Assembly (NCBI GenBank): GCA_014843695.1
Contig: CM026403.1
Coordinates: 10,347,611-10,411,610, forward strand
Source of the DNA: Archivesica marissinica
Taxonomy: Eukaryota; Mollusca; Bivalvia; Venerida; Vesicomyidae
DNA length: 64,000 nt
Reading direction: 5' to 3'
The notes under the pieces: generated by a model
Told to the model about the DNA's origin: nothing
The model's database searches: none
What the model saw: the letters and a program-made list of their open reading frames with translations, nothing else
Shown here: in pieces, positions 1-13,800 of the stretch
Position numbering within the stretch: the first letter of the stretch is position 1
How the letters are laid out: every line of letters begins with the position of its first letter
Made by a program: the position numbers and the translations under genes

Positions 1-160
1 GACCACACACAAGACAACCAACGGAAATGAAACATGCATGCCGAAACATCGACGAGAACCTAGGTAAAATCAACAAGATCACTGATATGTCCTTGTGGTC
101 ATGACCGGAAGACCTTATTCTATCAACAAATACTTTTTATTTCATGGAGATCGGTCAAAT

Positions 161-586
161 GGTATCCGGTGATTTCGGCCCTCGGTGTTTTCGGCCTAGT
201 GATTTCGGCCCAGTGATTTCGGCCAGATCAGATTCGTCGTGCAGCAGTGCGATGAGTAGATAGAGTGGCATGTTAGGACGACTTCTTGAGTTTAGGCGGT
301 TGTGCCATCCTTCACAATCGTTGTTTGTGCGGATGCTTTGTCCAGTTTGCGGGCGTACACAATTATATAGGCCTACAATTAATGATCTCAGTATTAATAA
401 ACAGCAATTTCAAGTCATAGAGTGAACACATAGATAATACAACAGATATATAGCAATTTACAGTTAGTCCTTAACAAACAGTTAGTCCTCCCCACCATTC
501 TCCCCCACCACTCGCAACCTCCTCCCCCCCCCCCCACGACCTTACTACCGAAAAAACACTGGGCCGAGGGCCGAAATCACCTGTAT
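161..586. mobile_element. 426-bp MITE, 10-bp target duplication
   Basis: Inverted ends 161-185 and 562-586 ('ggtgatttcggccctcgg' and its complement). Flanked by 'tcggtcaaat' at 151-160 and 587-596. The host repeat occurs uninterrupted at 9425-9645. Superfamily not determined. Confidence 0.88.
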
Positions 587-1008
587 TCGGTCAAATAACA
601 CCAGAAAGGCAGAATGGCACATTGTTTCATCGTGAATAGCAGGAAATGAAATTCTTTCACTTGGGCCTCCTCCCCTGTCTGCTGCGATGAATAGTATTTG
701 TTCATTACGAATATACTCTATAGAGTGCCGCAATCACTGAAGATGGTAATGATGATTGGGACACTAATTGGCATCAGCTGTGTGCAAGCTGTGCACGTCT
801 CACACATGAACCATATGTGCAACCACTGTTTTCTCATGGCTTCAAGGATGTCAGAGTAAATGTGTAAACATAATAAATGAAAATTTAGGCATACAAAAAC
901 TTGCGGTGGAAATGGTTGCCACCATGCAATTTACGATTCCAGGATGCAAGTCGGACAATAAGGAAAATACACCTTTTTTTTAAAGTGTAGGTTCAAATCT
1001 TCGAAGGG

Positions 1009-1290
1009 GCCTCTGTGGTCGAGGCCGTTGATTTCAATTCACTTGCCCCACACCACTGTAGGTTCAAATCCAATGGAGTGTTGAATTCTTTCAAGTGAGG
1101 AAGCTATCCAGCTGGGCTTGTGGTAGGTCATTGGTTCTACCTTGGTATCCGGTTATGCCTGAAATACTGTTCGGAGGGCACCCAGATTTTCCCTCTGAAT
1201 ACTAATGAATATTAATAATAGTTGAGCATCGCAGTATGACCTAAGCTGTTGGTGCAACTTTAAACGTCAAAAACAAACAAACAAGTTAGC
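1009..1290 (+). mobile_element. SINE-E copy
   Basis: Family defined here: tRNA-like head ('gtggtcgaggccgttga', B box 'ggttcaaatcc'), core 'gaggaagctatccagctggg', 'tctaccttgg', 'tgaaatactg' and tail 'atgacctaagctgttggtgc' ending 'aaacaaacaaac'. The core resembles conserved-domain SINEs of molluscs (V-SINE/RUDI or MetaSINE; which one I cannot say). Confidence 0.8.
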
Positions 1291-1515
1291 ACAGTATTTA
1301 TTCACTTTCTAGTAATGAAAATTGTCAAAAGAGACAGACAAGTGAAAGATTACATACCGGTAGCGTAAGTAGCTTGTTAACTACTGGTCCTACAGAGTCC
1401 TGCTGTAAGAATATAACTTCAATTGACAGCAACGTTATATACATTTATCATCTCAGGATCTGCATAAATGTGAAGTAATCCAGAAATAGTTTCTGTCCAT
1501 CACATTTTCTTCTTC

Positions 1516-1705
1516 AACGATTGTGATGCAAGTTCTAACAACTTATATTAACCACTCTCGCGTAAGCGGCGTAACTGTTGTCATTCGTGTGGGTGGAAAC
1601 CGGAGTACCCAGAGAAAACCGACATGTCCGATCTGGCGACCACCATACCATCTCACATACTTCCCGGTTCAAGGATCGAACCCAGGTTGCATTGGTGAGA
1701 AGCGA
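1516..1705 (-). mobile_element. SINE-A copy
   Basis: Family defined here: tRNA-like head (A box 'tagcgcagtggttagcgc', B box 'ggttcgatcc'), body 'gtactccggtttcctccc', tail 'gagtgattaatataagttg' then 'taaaataaataaag'. This copy is in GPN1 intronic DNA, 55 bases before exon a, and has lost its outermost head. Confidence 0.8.
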
Positions 1706-1758
1706 CAGTATTGATATTCAATGATAAATTCAAAGACTAGTTGTGCTTTTAATTTCAG

Positions 1759-1852
1759 AGAATAGTGGCTCATCTTCATGAAAATAAAACACCTCCCTAT
1801 GTGATAAATCTAGACCCAGCTGTACATGAAGTCCCGTTTCCAGCCAACATTG
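1759..1852 (+). CDS. GPN1: GPN1 exon a: NLDPA segment
   Basis: Follows the acceptor 'aatttcag' and ends at the donor 'gtaagt'. Encodes the end of the first helix and the [18 protein letters not shown] segment that follows the P-loop region in GPN GTPases. It leaves one base (G) that pairs with the next exon to make Asp. Confidence 0.93.
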
Positions 1853-4800
1853 GTAAGTTACAGTGGCACCTCCATGGCTGAGTGGTTATGGCCATGTTAT
1901 TATCATTGTGTTGTTCAATACTGACATTTTGTCCTCCTCCGTGGTCGAGTGGTTAAGGTCGCTGACTTGTATACCACTGTAACCTATCATCACTGATGGT
2001 CACGGGTTCGAGCCCCGCTCAGGCCGTGTCTCATTTATATGAAAAAATTGGCAGTTTCTTACAGAGGTTGGTGCACCCAAGTACTGGTTAACCGCTGGAG
2101 CCTGCCCAGGAAAGGTGTTGTTAGGTAAACTGCCTGCAGGCGATATAGCCCGAAATGGTGCTGATGCAGGCGTAAAACCCGAAATATAATAATAATACTG
2201 ACATTTTAATTCAGAAACAATTGTTGATATGCTTACTCTATCTATCTATGGTATGAAATTAGGGGTTTGTTCTTGAACAGAATGGCAGGGCGCAATTTAA
2301 CCCCACCCTTTTGCCTTTTAAATATTTTTTTATACAGTCAAACCTGTGTTGGTGCACCTATTAAGCAGCCAACCTGTATTAAGCAGCTAGCTTCCAGATC
2401 CCATTATGTTGTTTATTATACATCTGACCTCTATTAACCCTTTCAACCCCACAGGCCTCTAAATAGGCTTATGAAAAGTGTAGATCCAGATGAGCCGGCT
2501 CGTGACGAGCCGTCTCATCAGGATCTGCACTTTTTTGCCAGTAATAATTATTACTATTTTTAGATAAAATTACCCATTTTGACAAATGAACTAGTCCAAA
2601 GGTAATTTTCTTATTAATTTATTGGTCTGAAAATATCACGCACCAGTCCATGTCAGTTACTTGGGGTTGAATGGGTTAAGCATCCACCTGTGCTAAGCAA
2701 CCACTTTCTGTGATACGTTTGGCTGGTTGTTTAAGACAGGTTTGACTGTATATATGCCTCAACAGGTGGTGCTTTCGGGCAGGCAGACCTATATAGCTTA
2801 GAACTTGTCCTTCCGTTTCACCAGTATGTACTGCCTTACTGCCTATTTGATCAATCACCGTATGTTCTAGGGGCTAACTCCAAAATACCCCGTCCCGCAC
2901 CTCATCATGGGCCAAATTGCACCCTGCCTGCCTCTTTTCTGACCCACCCTGCCCTTATTTTGACCAACCCTGCCATTTTTCCACTCTAAAATAAACCCTA
3001 GTAATGGATTTAGAGCTGTTAGGTCTTGGAATCTGGATTAGGCCATTTTTGAAATAATTCTTTTCCTAGAAGATTTACAGTATAGTAGAGGCTCCAAACT
3101 CATGTCCCATTATCTTGTGCTTTACACAGGCACTCAAATGAACCCGAGGGCCTAATCAATGAGTAAATAGTATAGTAGAGGCTCCAAACTCATGTCCCAT
3201 TATCTTGTGCTTTACACAGGCACTCAAATGAACCCGAGGGCCTAATCAATGAGTAAATAGTATAGTAGAGGCTCCAAACTCATGTCCCATTATCTTGTGC
3301 TTTACACAGGCACTCAAATGAACCCAAGGGCTTAATCAATGAGAGTAAATAATCGATTCTATGATATATACTAGTGATGTATGGCTCGTTAAGAGACACT
3401 AATTGTAGAGCGCTTCGATCTTCAAAAGTTTCATGTAATGTGGTTGTTGGGCCCGGACAACACATATCAAGACTACAGTGTATAAATGCAACGCGATATT
3501 GAGGACGATACCCTTACACTAAGATATTGTGAAACACGCTTTTATTTTGACTTAGTGATTGTATCTCATTATACCTGGTCGATACCAACTACCTGGATCA
3601 CCTATATTGTGTTTATTTTATTGGTTTTCTGTTTATATACATATTTCACATATCGCGTTGGACCAGTGCCTGGATCACCTATATTGTGTTTATTTTATTG
3701 GATTTCTGTTTATATACATATTTCACATATCGCGTTGGACCAGTAGCAACTAGATGTTGTTGTGCAGTTAATGAACATATATTATGATATATATATAATT
3801 ATATATATGCATGTTTCCTCTAAACACATATTTTTCAGATATCAGAGACACAGTCAACTACAAGGAAGTTATGAAACAGTATCCTATATTGTAATCATGC
3901 ACACACATGTTGTGATATTCCATAGTGGGTGCTTTATTTTCATTGATCATCATTTGAGCGCGATTGCGAAACAAGTTCTTATCACTCATATTAATCACTC
4001 TCGAGACCTCATTCCTGATGGAATCCATCGCCACGAGGGAGAGAGAAGAGGCAATGTGGAATTTAAATGCCTTGCCTAAGGGCACAATCGTAACGGCTCG
4101 AACTCCGAGCCTTCCGCAACTCAAGCAAATGCGCTATGACGACTTCCACAACTTTGTCTTGACCAAACTATTATTGTCCTCAAGACACTTTTGTTCTCAT
4201 TATTGTATAGGTTTCCTATGTTAATTTTTAGCGTTTGTGTCAAGACTCGTATACCTTGCACTTTCTTACATGTTAGCACCATTTGTAACCCGATATAGCA
4301 AATTATCTGTACTGTTAAAAGTTGAAATAACGAAAGTGAGTGATTATTTCAATTGATTTTTGTGTTGTGTTATGTTAGCTTTACATTAACCCATAACCTG
4401 CCAATCACGACTAAATTGTGCCTTCTGATCAGGCTCTATGCTGTTTGCTATTTGGATAGTAGAGCTAAACACTTGTCTGAATAGCAAACACCTAATCAGA
4501 TGCTACGCCACAGCTGATCTGGATCTATGTTGTTTGCACATTCCATCCAATTTATTCGGCAGGCTAAGGGTTAACATTGTGTGGTTAGTACCTATGTGCG
4601 GTGTGGGTACTGGATGTGTCAAATAATCAAATTATTCCATGTGAGGGAGCTCTCTAGTTGACTTGTGGAAGGTCAGTGGTCCTACCTGGGTGTGTGCCAG
4701 TGGATGAAATACTGCTGGGAGGAGCACCTAGGGATTTACTCCAACAATAACAGCTTGAGAATTGTCAAATGCCGTCGGTGTGACTTAATACCCCCAAAAC

Positions 4801-7800
4801 ACAAACGTGTTGTGGAAAGTGGTTATATCATCATTGTCCGAATAGCGCAGTGGTTAGCGCGCTCATTTCTCACCAATGCAACCCGGTTTCGATCCTCGGA
4901 CCGGGTAGTATGTGAGATGGTATGGTGGTTTATGACGTCATCAATGTGATGTCATTGATATGAAATCAGTCTTGTTTGGCATACTTTGTGCATGTCAATT
5001 GGGAGATGGTACGGTGGTCACCAGATCGGACAGGTGGGTTTTCTCCGGGTACTCCGGTTTCCTCCCACACTAAAAACCACATAAACGCTTTCATCCGCAC
5101 CAACTAGAGTGATTAATATAAGTTGTTAAAACTTGCTTCGTAATCGTTGTAAAATAAATAAAGTTTAAAGTATCATTATTGTTGATCATGATTCTTCTAA
5201 AGCTGGCTAGGGCATCTACATGGTTCTACCTCACACCTGTCAAACTGAGCATTCTGCAGTTATATCTACCATGTGAAAATAAACTGGAGATATCCTTAGC
5301 TAGAGTGTAAGATATGGACTGGGTCCTAATGGAGGCATTGTAACATCTCTCAACCTCTTTGCTACAAGATTTGATCAAGTCATGCATTTTGCTGAGAAGA
5401 AGACAAAAGCGGATTGCAAGTGAGTAATACACAACATCTTCATGACGCTCATTGTGATCCAATCAATTCATACCTACACTCATTGTTAATGATTCAATTT
5501 ATATATACATTCATTGTTAATCATTCAATTTATATATACATTCATTGTTAATCATTCAATTTATATATACATTCATTGTTGATGATTCAATTTATATATA
5601 CATTCATTGTTAATGATTCAATTTATATATACATTCATTGTTAATCATTCAATTTATACCTACATTCATTGTTAATCATTCAATTTATACCTACATTCAT
5701 TGTTAATCATTCAATTTATATATACATTCATTGTTAATCATTCAATTTATATATACATTCATTGTTAATCATTCAATTTATATATACATTCATTGTTAAT
5801 CATTCAATTTATATATACATTCATTGTTAATCATTCAATTTATATATACATTCATTGTTAATCATTCAATTTATATACACATTCATTGTTAATGATTCAA
5901 TTTACATACACATTCATTGTTAATTATTCAATTTATATATACATTCATTGTTAATCATTCAATTTATACCTACATTCATTGTTAATCATTCAATTTATAT
6001 ATACATTCATTGTTAATCATTCAATTTATATATACATTCATTGTTAATCATTCAATTTATATATACATTCATTGTTAATCATTCAATTTATATATAAATT
6101 CATTGTTAATCATTCAATTTATATATACATTCATTGTTAATCATTCAATTTATATATAAATTCATTGTTAATCATTCAATTTATATATACATTCATTGTT
6201 AATCATTCAATTTATATATACATTCATTGTTAATCATTCAATTTATATATACATTCATTGTTAATGATTCAATTTATATATACATTCATTGTTAATCATT
6301 CATTTTATATACTTCATTGTTAATCATTCAATTTATATATACATTCATTGTTAATCATTCAATTTATATACACATTCATTGTTAATTATTCAATTTTATA
6401 TACATTCATTGTTAATTTCAATTTATATATACATTCATTGTTAATCATTCAATTTATACCTACATTCATTGTTAATCATTCAATTTATATATACATTCAT
6501 TGTTAATCATCAATTTATATATACATTCATTGTTAATCATTCAATTTATATATACATTCATTGTTAATCATTCAATTTATATATAACATTCATTGTTAAT
6601 CATTCAATTTATATATACATTCATTGTTAATCATTCAATTTATATATACATTCATTGTTAATCATTCAATTTATATATACATTCATTGTTAATCATTCAA
6701 TTTATATATACATTCATTGTTAATCATTCAATTTATATATAAATTCATTGTTAATCATTCAATTTATATATACATTCATTGTTAATGATTCAATTTATAT
6801 ATACATTCATTGTTAATTATTCAATTTATATATACATTCATTGTTAATTATTCAATTTATTGACATTCATTGTAAAAAAATCTTATGCTGAGCTCACGAT
6901 AGGTAGAGGTGAGGCAGCTCAAGGAGAAGTGAAGGCAGTAGGTAAGGCAGTGACTTGTATGATTTCAGATACATAATCATAGACACTCCTGGTCAGATAG
7001 AGGTGTTCACATGGTCAGCATCTGGGGCAATCATCACAGAAGCTCTCGTAAGAAATAATGTCATATTTATATAACCTAGATACATGCAACAAATTTCATG
7101 ATTTATATATACTAGAATTTTACGTAAATCTTAGAATAAATAAACACCAATCTCATCATTATGTTTCGTCCATGTTGGAATCAGGAACACAAAACAACAT
7201 TTATGACGTCATCAATGTGATGTCATTGATATGAAATCAGTCTTGTTTGGCATACTTTGTGCATGTCAATTGGGAGATGGTACGGTGGTCGCCAGATTGG
7301 ACAGGTGGGTTTTCTCGGGGTACTCCGGTTACCTCCCCACACGAATGACCACATTTACGCTTTCATCCGCGCCAACGAGAGTGATTAATATAAGTTGTTA
7401 AACTTGCTTCACAATCGTTGTAAAATACATAAAGTTTAAACTAATTGGATCCATATGGATTTAATATATTTGTAAATCCTTAGATGGGATGTTTAGAAAC
7501 TTTAATAGAGCCAACCTAAATTAAGTAGCGTCATCCACGACTGACCTCATCATCCATGACTGTCCTCTTCATCCATGACTGACCTCATCATCCACGACTG
7601 ACCTCATCATCCACGACTGTCCTCGTCATCCATGACTGACCTCATCATCCACGACTGTCCTCGTCATCCACGACTGTCCTCATCATCCACGACTGTCCTC
7701 GTCATCCACGACTGTCCTTGTCATCCACGACTGTCCTTGTCATCCACGACTGTCCTCGTCATCCATGACTGTCCTCTTCATCCACGACTGTCCTCGTCAT

Positions 7801-10800
7801 CCACGACTGTCCTCATCATCCACGACTCTCATCGACTCACTTGGCATGCCTCAATATATTTTATTAATTTAACCATATTTTATTGCAAATCAATAGTACA
7901 GATGTCATACACAATACATAGCATGAAAATACAAATGATTTGGGCCACAAGTTTTAACAACATTAGACAACGGCCCGTACCAGAGACAACAGCCCGCACC
8001 ATATATTTTATTGCCATATTGTAATAAAGTCTGCACATTTTTATAATAACAATTACAACATAGTGGAAGTCATGATAGCGCAGTGGTAGCACGTTCGCTT
8101 CAGGTCCGGAGTTCAAGCCCCACTGGAGCCGTTACGATTGTGCCCTTAGGCAAGACATTTAAATTCCACGTTGCCTCTTCTCTCTCCCTCGTGGCGATGG
8201 ATTCCATCATGAATGCGGTCTCGAGATTGATTAATATAAGTTGTAAGAACTTGTTTCGCAATCTAAAATAAATTTGTATAAACTAAATTTGTATAAACTA
8301 TGTTAATATTTGATGTTGATGATAATGTGATGTTGACAGATAAGTTATGCTTATGCTACCATGTTTTATTACCTGAAAAATGCCGACAGATAAGTTATGC
8401 TACCATGTTTTATTACCTGAAAAATGCCGACAGATAAGTTATGCTACCATGTTTTATTACCTGAAAAATGCCGACAGATAAGTTATGCTACCATGTTTTA
8501 TTACCTGAAAAATGCCGACAGATAAGTTATGCTACCATGTTTTATTACCTGAAAAATGCGACAGATAAGTTATGCTACCATGTTTTATTACCTGAAAAAT
8601 GCCGACAGATAAGTTATGCTACCATGTTTTATTACCTGAAAAATGCCGACAGATAAGTTATGCTACCATGTTTTATTACCTGAAAAATGCCGACAGATAA
8701 GTTATGCTACCATGTTTTATTACATGAAACAGTTTATTATTTCAGGCATCATCATTCCCGACGGTGGTGGTATATATAATGGACACGTCACGTAGTGTCA
8801 ATCCCGTCACATTTATGTCTAACATGACATACGCATGTAGCATTCTGTACAAGACAAAACTGCCGTTCTTGCTGGCCATGAATAAGGTAGGAATCCAAAA
8901 TAACATTTGACCAAGATCAAACTTTGGAATTCTCTTCCATCAAATCTTAGAAGTGCCACAACATTGTGTTCTTTCAAAAAGGCTTTGAAGACACACCTTT
9001 TTAAATGTTCATATGGAACATAAATATCAAACTGTGTCTGTGCTCAATCAGGATTAGGACTGCAAATGAACACATTTTATTTAATTATTACCTATATTTT
9101 AATTGTTATAATTTTAGATCCGAATATTTTATAGCATATTTAGAATCCATTGTAATTGTGTTTGCTATTTATGTCTTGTTTTATCTCATTGTATGTGGAA
9201 GTTTTTATCAATATTTGTGATATTTAGACTGTAAAGCGCTTTTGAACGTTTTATATTTAGATGAAAAGAGCGCTATATAAGTTTGGTATATAATAATAAT
9301 AATAATAATGCAAACATAACTTTAAGGCTAAAATCTCTGCCGGATTTTGGTTGATTTACCCACAGGCACAAGACACAAATTATTTTGTTTACCCTATGGT
9401 CATGTAGTAAGTAATGCTAACTAAAGGCAACCAACGGAAATGAAACATGCAGGCAGAAACATCGACGAGAAACTAGGTAAAATCGACCAGATCACTGATA
9501 TGCCCTCGTGGTCCCGACCGGAAGACCTTATTCTATCAACTAATACTTTTTATTTCATGGAGATCGGTCAAATAACACCAGAATGGCACATTGTTTCATT
9601 GTGAACAGCAGGAAATGCAATGTTGTCGTTTTCGCTGGGCTTTCGGTAGTATGTTACAATCGGGAATCTATTCCATAGAGGGATTCACTGTAAATGTTTC
9701 GTTATGCATTATAGATAGACATTGTGAGTAACCAGTTTGCAGTGGAATGGATGACAGACTTTGAAACATTTCAAGAGGCCCTGGAGCACGAGACATCGTA
9801 TACGTCCAATCTAACCCGCTCAATGAGTCTCGTATTGGACGAGTTTTATGCAACCTTGAAAGTAAGTTGGCATGGATATTGAGTCGATTCCTCTTTTAGT
9901 TTATACAAATTTCAGTCCATATCTTATGCTCTAGCTAAGGATATCTCCAGTTTATTTTCACATGGTAGATATAACTACAGAATGCTCAGTTTGACAGGTG
10001 TGAGGTAGAACCATGTAGATGCCCTAGCCAGCTTTAGAAAAGTCATGATCAATGATACTTTAAACTTGATATTTTTAACGATTGCAAAGCAAGTTTTAAC
10101 AACTTATATTAATCACTCTCGTTGGCGCGGATGAAAGCGTAAATATGGTCATTCCTGTGGGAGGAAACGACAAATTTTGTTTAGATCAATTGTGAAACAA
10201 CTTGCCACACAATTTTTTCGCTCTTTATACCTCATTCCTGATGAAAAAGTCATCGTAATGAGGTTGGGAGAAAAGGCTGTGTGGATTTATGTGTCCTATC
10301 TAAGGTTTTGTCAAGGTTCGAACTCACAACCTCTCGATTACAAGGCGAACACCGTATCCATTACTCCATGGCGGCTCCACCATCCCTCTACTCGGACTTG
10401 TGTTTTTTATTTATAAAATGATGTTTAAACTGGGAAGAGAATAAACATACGTGCTCCAGGTTTAAATTTCAAGTTTCTGTTACTAACTATGGAATATATA
10501 ATATTATTTACCATCAATGCATCAAGCAGATTATCATTAGTTACACACGCGTGAATCATCTCTAGGGTCATAAGGGTAATGTTTCAAAAAGTATACACTA
10601 TTTATTTTACAACAATTGCGAAACAAGCGTTAACAACTTCTATTAATCTCTCTCATTGGCGCGGATGAAAGTGAATGTGTTCCTTCATGTGGTGGGAAAA
10701 TGGAGTACTCGAATAAATACCCATCTGTCCGATCCGGCAACCATCTCAAATACTTCCTTGTCTTAGGATTGAACCCGGTTGCAGATTGAGAAGTGACCAT

Positions 10801-13800
10801 GCTAAAGAAGATGCCCCATTCTTTTTGTGTGTTTTACGTTTATTTATTGTCGCTACCGGTTGCTCATATGAGTGACGCCTCCTGAAGAGATTAGTCATTT
10901 TAGATTTTTGGAGGATAATGCAATGATACAGACAGAGACTCATTCCAGAATCTCCTCTGGTTCTTTTACGTGCACAGTGTAAAGCACCGACATGAGACCT
11001 CGGTTTAAAGTCCCATCTGAAAGACTGTTAAATTTATTAGGGTCAGACGGGGGATCGAACCTGGGATTACCAGTCCAGCGTTTTAACCACTGGACTACAG
11101 ATTCCTGAAAGTGCTCTCTACTTTTGTATTTCAGACAGTAGGGGTTTCAGCTGTTACCGGCGAAGGTGTCAAGAAATTTTTCTCTTTTGTAGACGAGGCA
11201 GCAGTGGAGTATGAAAAGTATGTATACATGTGATCCAAGGGGGACAACTCTCATGTCAAAGGGGGATATTTCAAATATTTATATAGAACAAAAAAGTAAA
11301 TCTCACAGATCTGTTTGGGGTATTTTTGCATTTTTGTATTTTTGTGAAACATAGCACATTTTAATGAAACGAATACCCTCTTAAAAGATCTAAACTAATT
11401 TTTTGTCTGTACAGTAAGTATATTTTTTTGCTTTGGCCTCAATTTTATTTTATTCTTTCCAATAAAACATATGGTTGAAAGCTGTGGAATAAAACGCTTC
11501 ATTTCTCACTGCTTTGCCTATGTGGTACGTAGCCGCTGTATGTTGAAATGTTGTAAAAGCGAACTTGTGAACATAGAAAGCTAGTGCTGCGCATGATAAT
11601 AATGCTTACATGGTGATTCAATGAAATATAATACACTGAACCCTGAAACAAACAAATATCCTCTTATTAACTTTATTTAAAAAAAAAATAAAGTAGATAT
11701 TTAAAACTGCGGTGGTGATAGGTACGGATATCATAATTTTTTAGCTCCCTGTTGCATAATGCATTTCAACAATAATTGTGCCCTTAGGCAAGGCATTTAA
11801 TTTCCACGTTGCCTCTTCTCTCTCCCTCGTTGCGATGGATTCCATCAGGAATGAGGTCTCGAGAGTGATTAATATAAGTTATAAGAACTTGTTTCACAAT
11901 CGAGCTAAAGTAAATTTGTATAAACTAACAATAAATAAGTTAAATATGTGTGGATAATATAAATAATTTAAGGATTACATACTGAGGCCAGTTAGGTGCT
12001 GATTACTTTCAAGCCTGATATTTTGTAGAGATTATCGACCGATGTTAGAGAGAAAAAAGAAGGCTTTCAAAGAAAAAGATAGAAAGAGACAAGAAGAACA
12101 GTTGTCAAGAGTGGCTGCAGATAGAGATGGTGAGGTGATGGACACTGAAGGTAAGACATTTACAGTGGCGGCAGATAGAGATGCTGAAGTGATGGACACT
12201 GAAGGTAAGACATTTACAGTGGCTGCAGATAGAGATGCTGAAGTGATGGACACTGAAGGTAAGACATTTACAGTGGCTGCAGATAGAGATGCTGAAGTGA
12301 TGGACACTGAAGGTAAGACAATTACAGTGGCTGCAGATAGAGATGCTGAAGTGATGGACACTGAAGGTAAGACATTTACAGTGGCTGCAGATAGAGATGC
12401 TGAAGTGATGGACACTGAAGGTAAGACATTTACAGTGACTGCAGATAGAGATGCTGAAGTGATGGACACTGAAGGTAAGACATTTACAGTGGCTGCAGAT
12501 AGAGATGCTGAAGTGATGGACACTGAAGGTAAGACATTTACAGTGGCTGCAGATAGAGATGCTGAAGTGATGGACACTGAAGGTAAGACATTTACAGTGG
12601 CTGCAGATAGAGATGCTGAAGTGATGGACACTGAAGGTAAGACATTTACAGTGACTGCAGATAAAGATGCTGAAGTGATGGACACTGAAGGTAAGACATT
12701 TACAGTGGCTGCAGATAGAGATGCTGAAGTGATGGACACTGAAGGTAAGACATTTACAGTGGCTGCAGATAGAGATGCTGAAGTGATGGACACTGAAGGT
12801 AAGACATTTACAGTGGCTGCAGATAGAGATGCTGAAGTGATGGACACTGAAGGTAAGACATTTACAGTGGCTGCAGATAGAGATGCTGAAGTGATGGACA
12901 CTGAAGGTAAGACATTTACAGTGACTGCAGATAAAGATGCTGAAGTGATGGACACTGAAGGTAAGACATTTACAGTGGCTGCAGATAGAGATGCTGAAGT
13001 GATGGACACTGAAGGTAAGACATTTACAGTGGCTGCAGATAGAGATACTGAAGTGATGGACACTGAAGGTAAGACATTTACATTCCTTTATCCTTTGAAT
13101 TACAGTCACCTCCGATAGCGTAACTATATCTGTAACCGTGAACGTCCTGGTAGCGCATTCACTTCAGGTGTGAGAGGCCCGGAATTTGAGCCCAATTGTA
13201 GCCATTAAGATTGTGCTCTTAGGCAAGGCACTTAAATTCCGCATTGCTTATTCTGTCTTTCTCATGACGATGGATTCCATCAGGAATGAGGTCTCGAGAG
13301 CGATTAAATTACTATTGTAAGAATCAAGCTAAAATAAATTTGTATAAACTATATGTGTAACCCAATGTCCAAGATTCACCATATAGCATAGAACATGCGT
13401 GTTGTTTTACGTTTATTTATCGTCGCTACCGGTTGCCCATATTGCCCATTTTATTAGGGTCAGGCAGGTTATCGAACGTGCGATCCCTGGATTACCAGTC
13501 CAGCGTGTTACCACTGGGTGTTACCACTGGGACTACAGATCCGTCTGTATAGAACATGTATTTGTCATGGTCGTATTTGAATACATTAAATAACTTTCGC
13601 ATGGTGTATGGCTGCCTTATGACTGATTTTCTGCTTTCTTTACTGTAGGTATATATATAATCTGTATTTATTTAATGTCTGGAAAGGATTTGTTTGCTTG
13701 TTTTCTCAGAACAGTTTGATCAATAGCTGTTTGTTGCCAAGGGAACAACTTGTATGAGATTGAGCATCATTTATGTTCTGAATTTATTTCTTGTAGGAAT

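Noticed and set aside
1..1758. GPN1 P-loop exon
   Set aside because: Searched for a GxxGxGKT-type segment followed by a donor; none present. Presumed upstream of the window.
4836..4910. tRNA genes in SINE-A and SINE-B heads
   Set aside because: Only A and B boxes are conserved; the sequence runs on into the SINE body in every copy.
12032..13109. Long minus-strand frames opposite the GPN1 array
   Set aside because: Shadows of the 54-bp coding-strand repeat.
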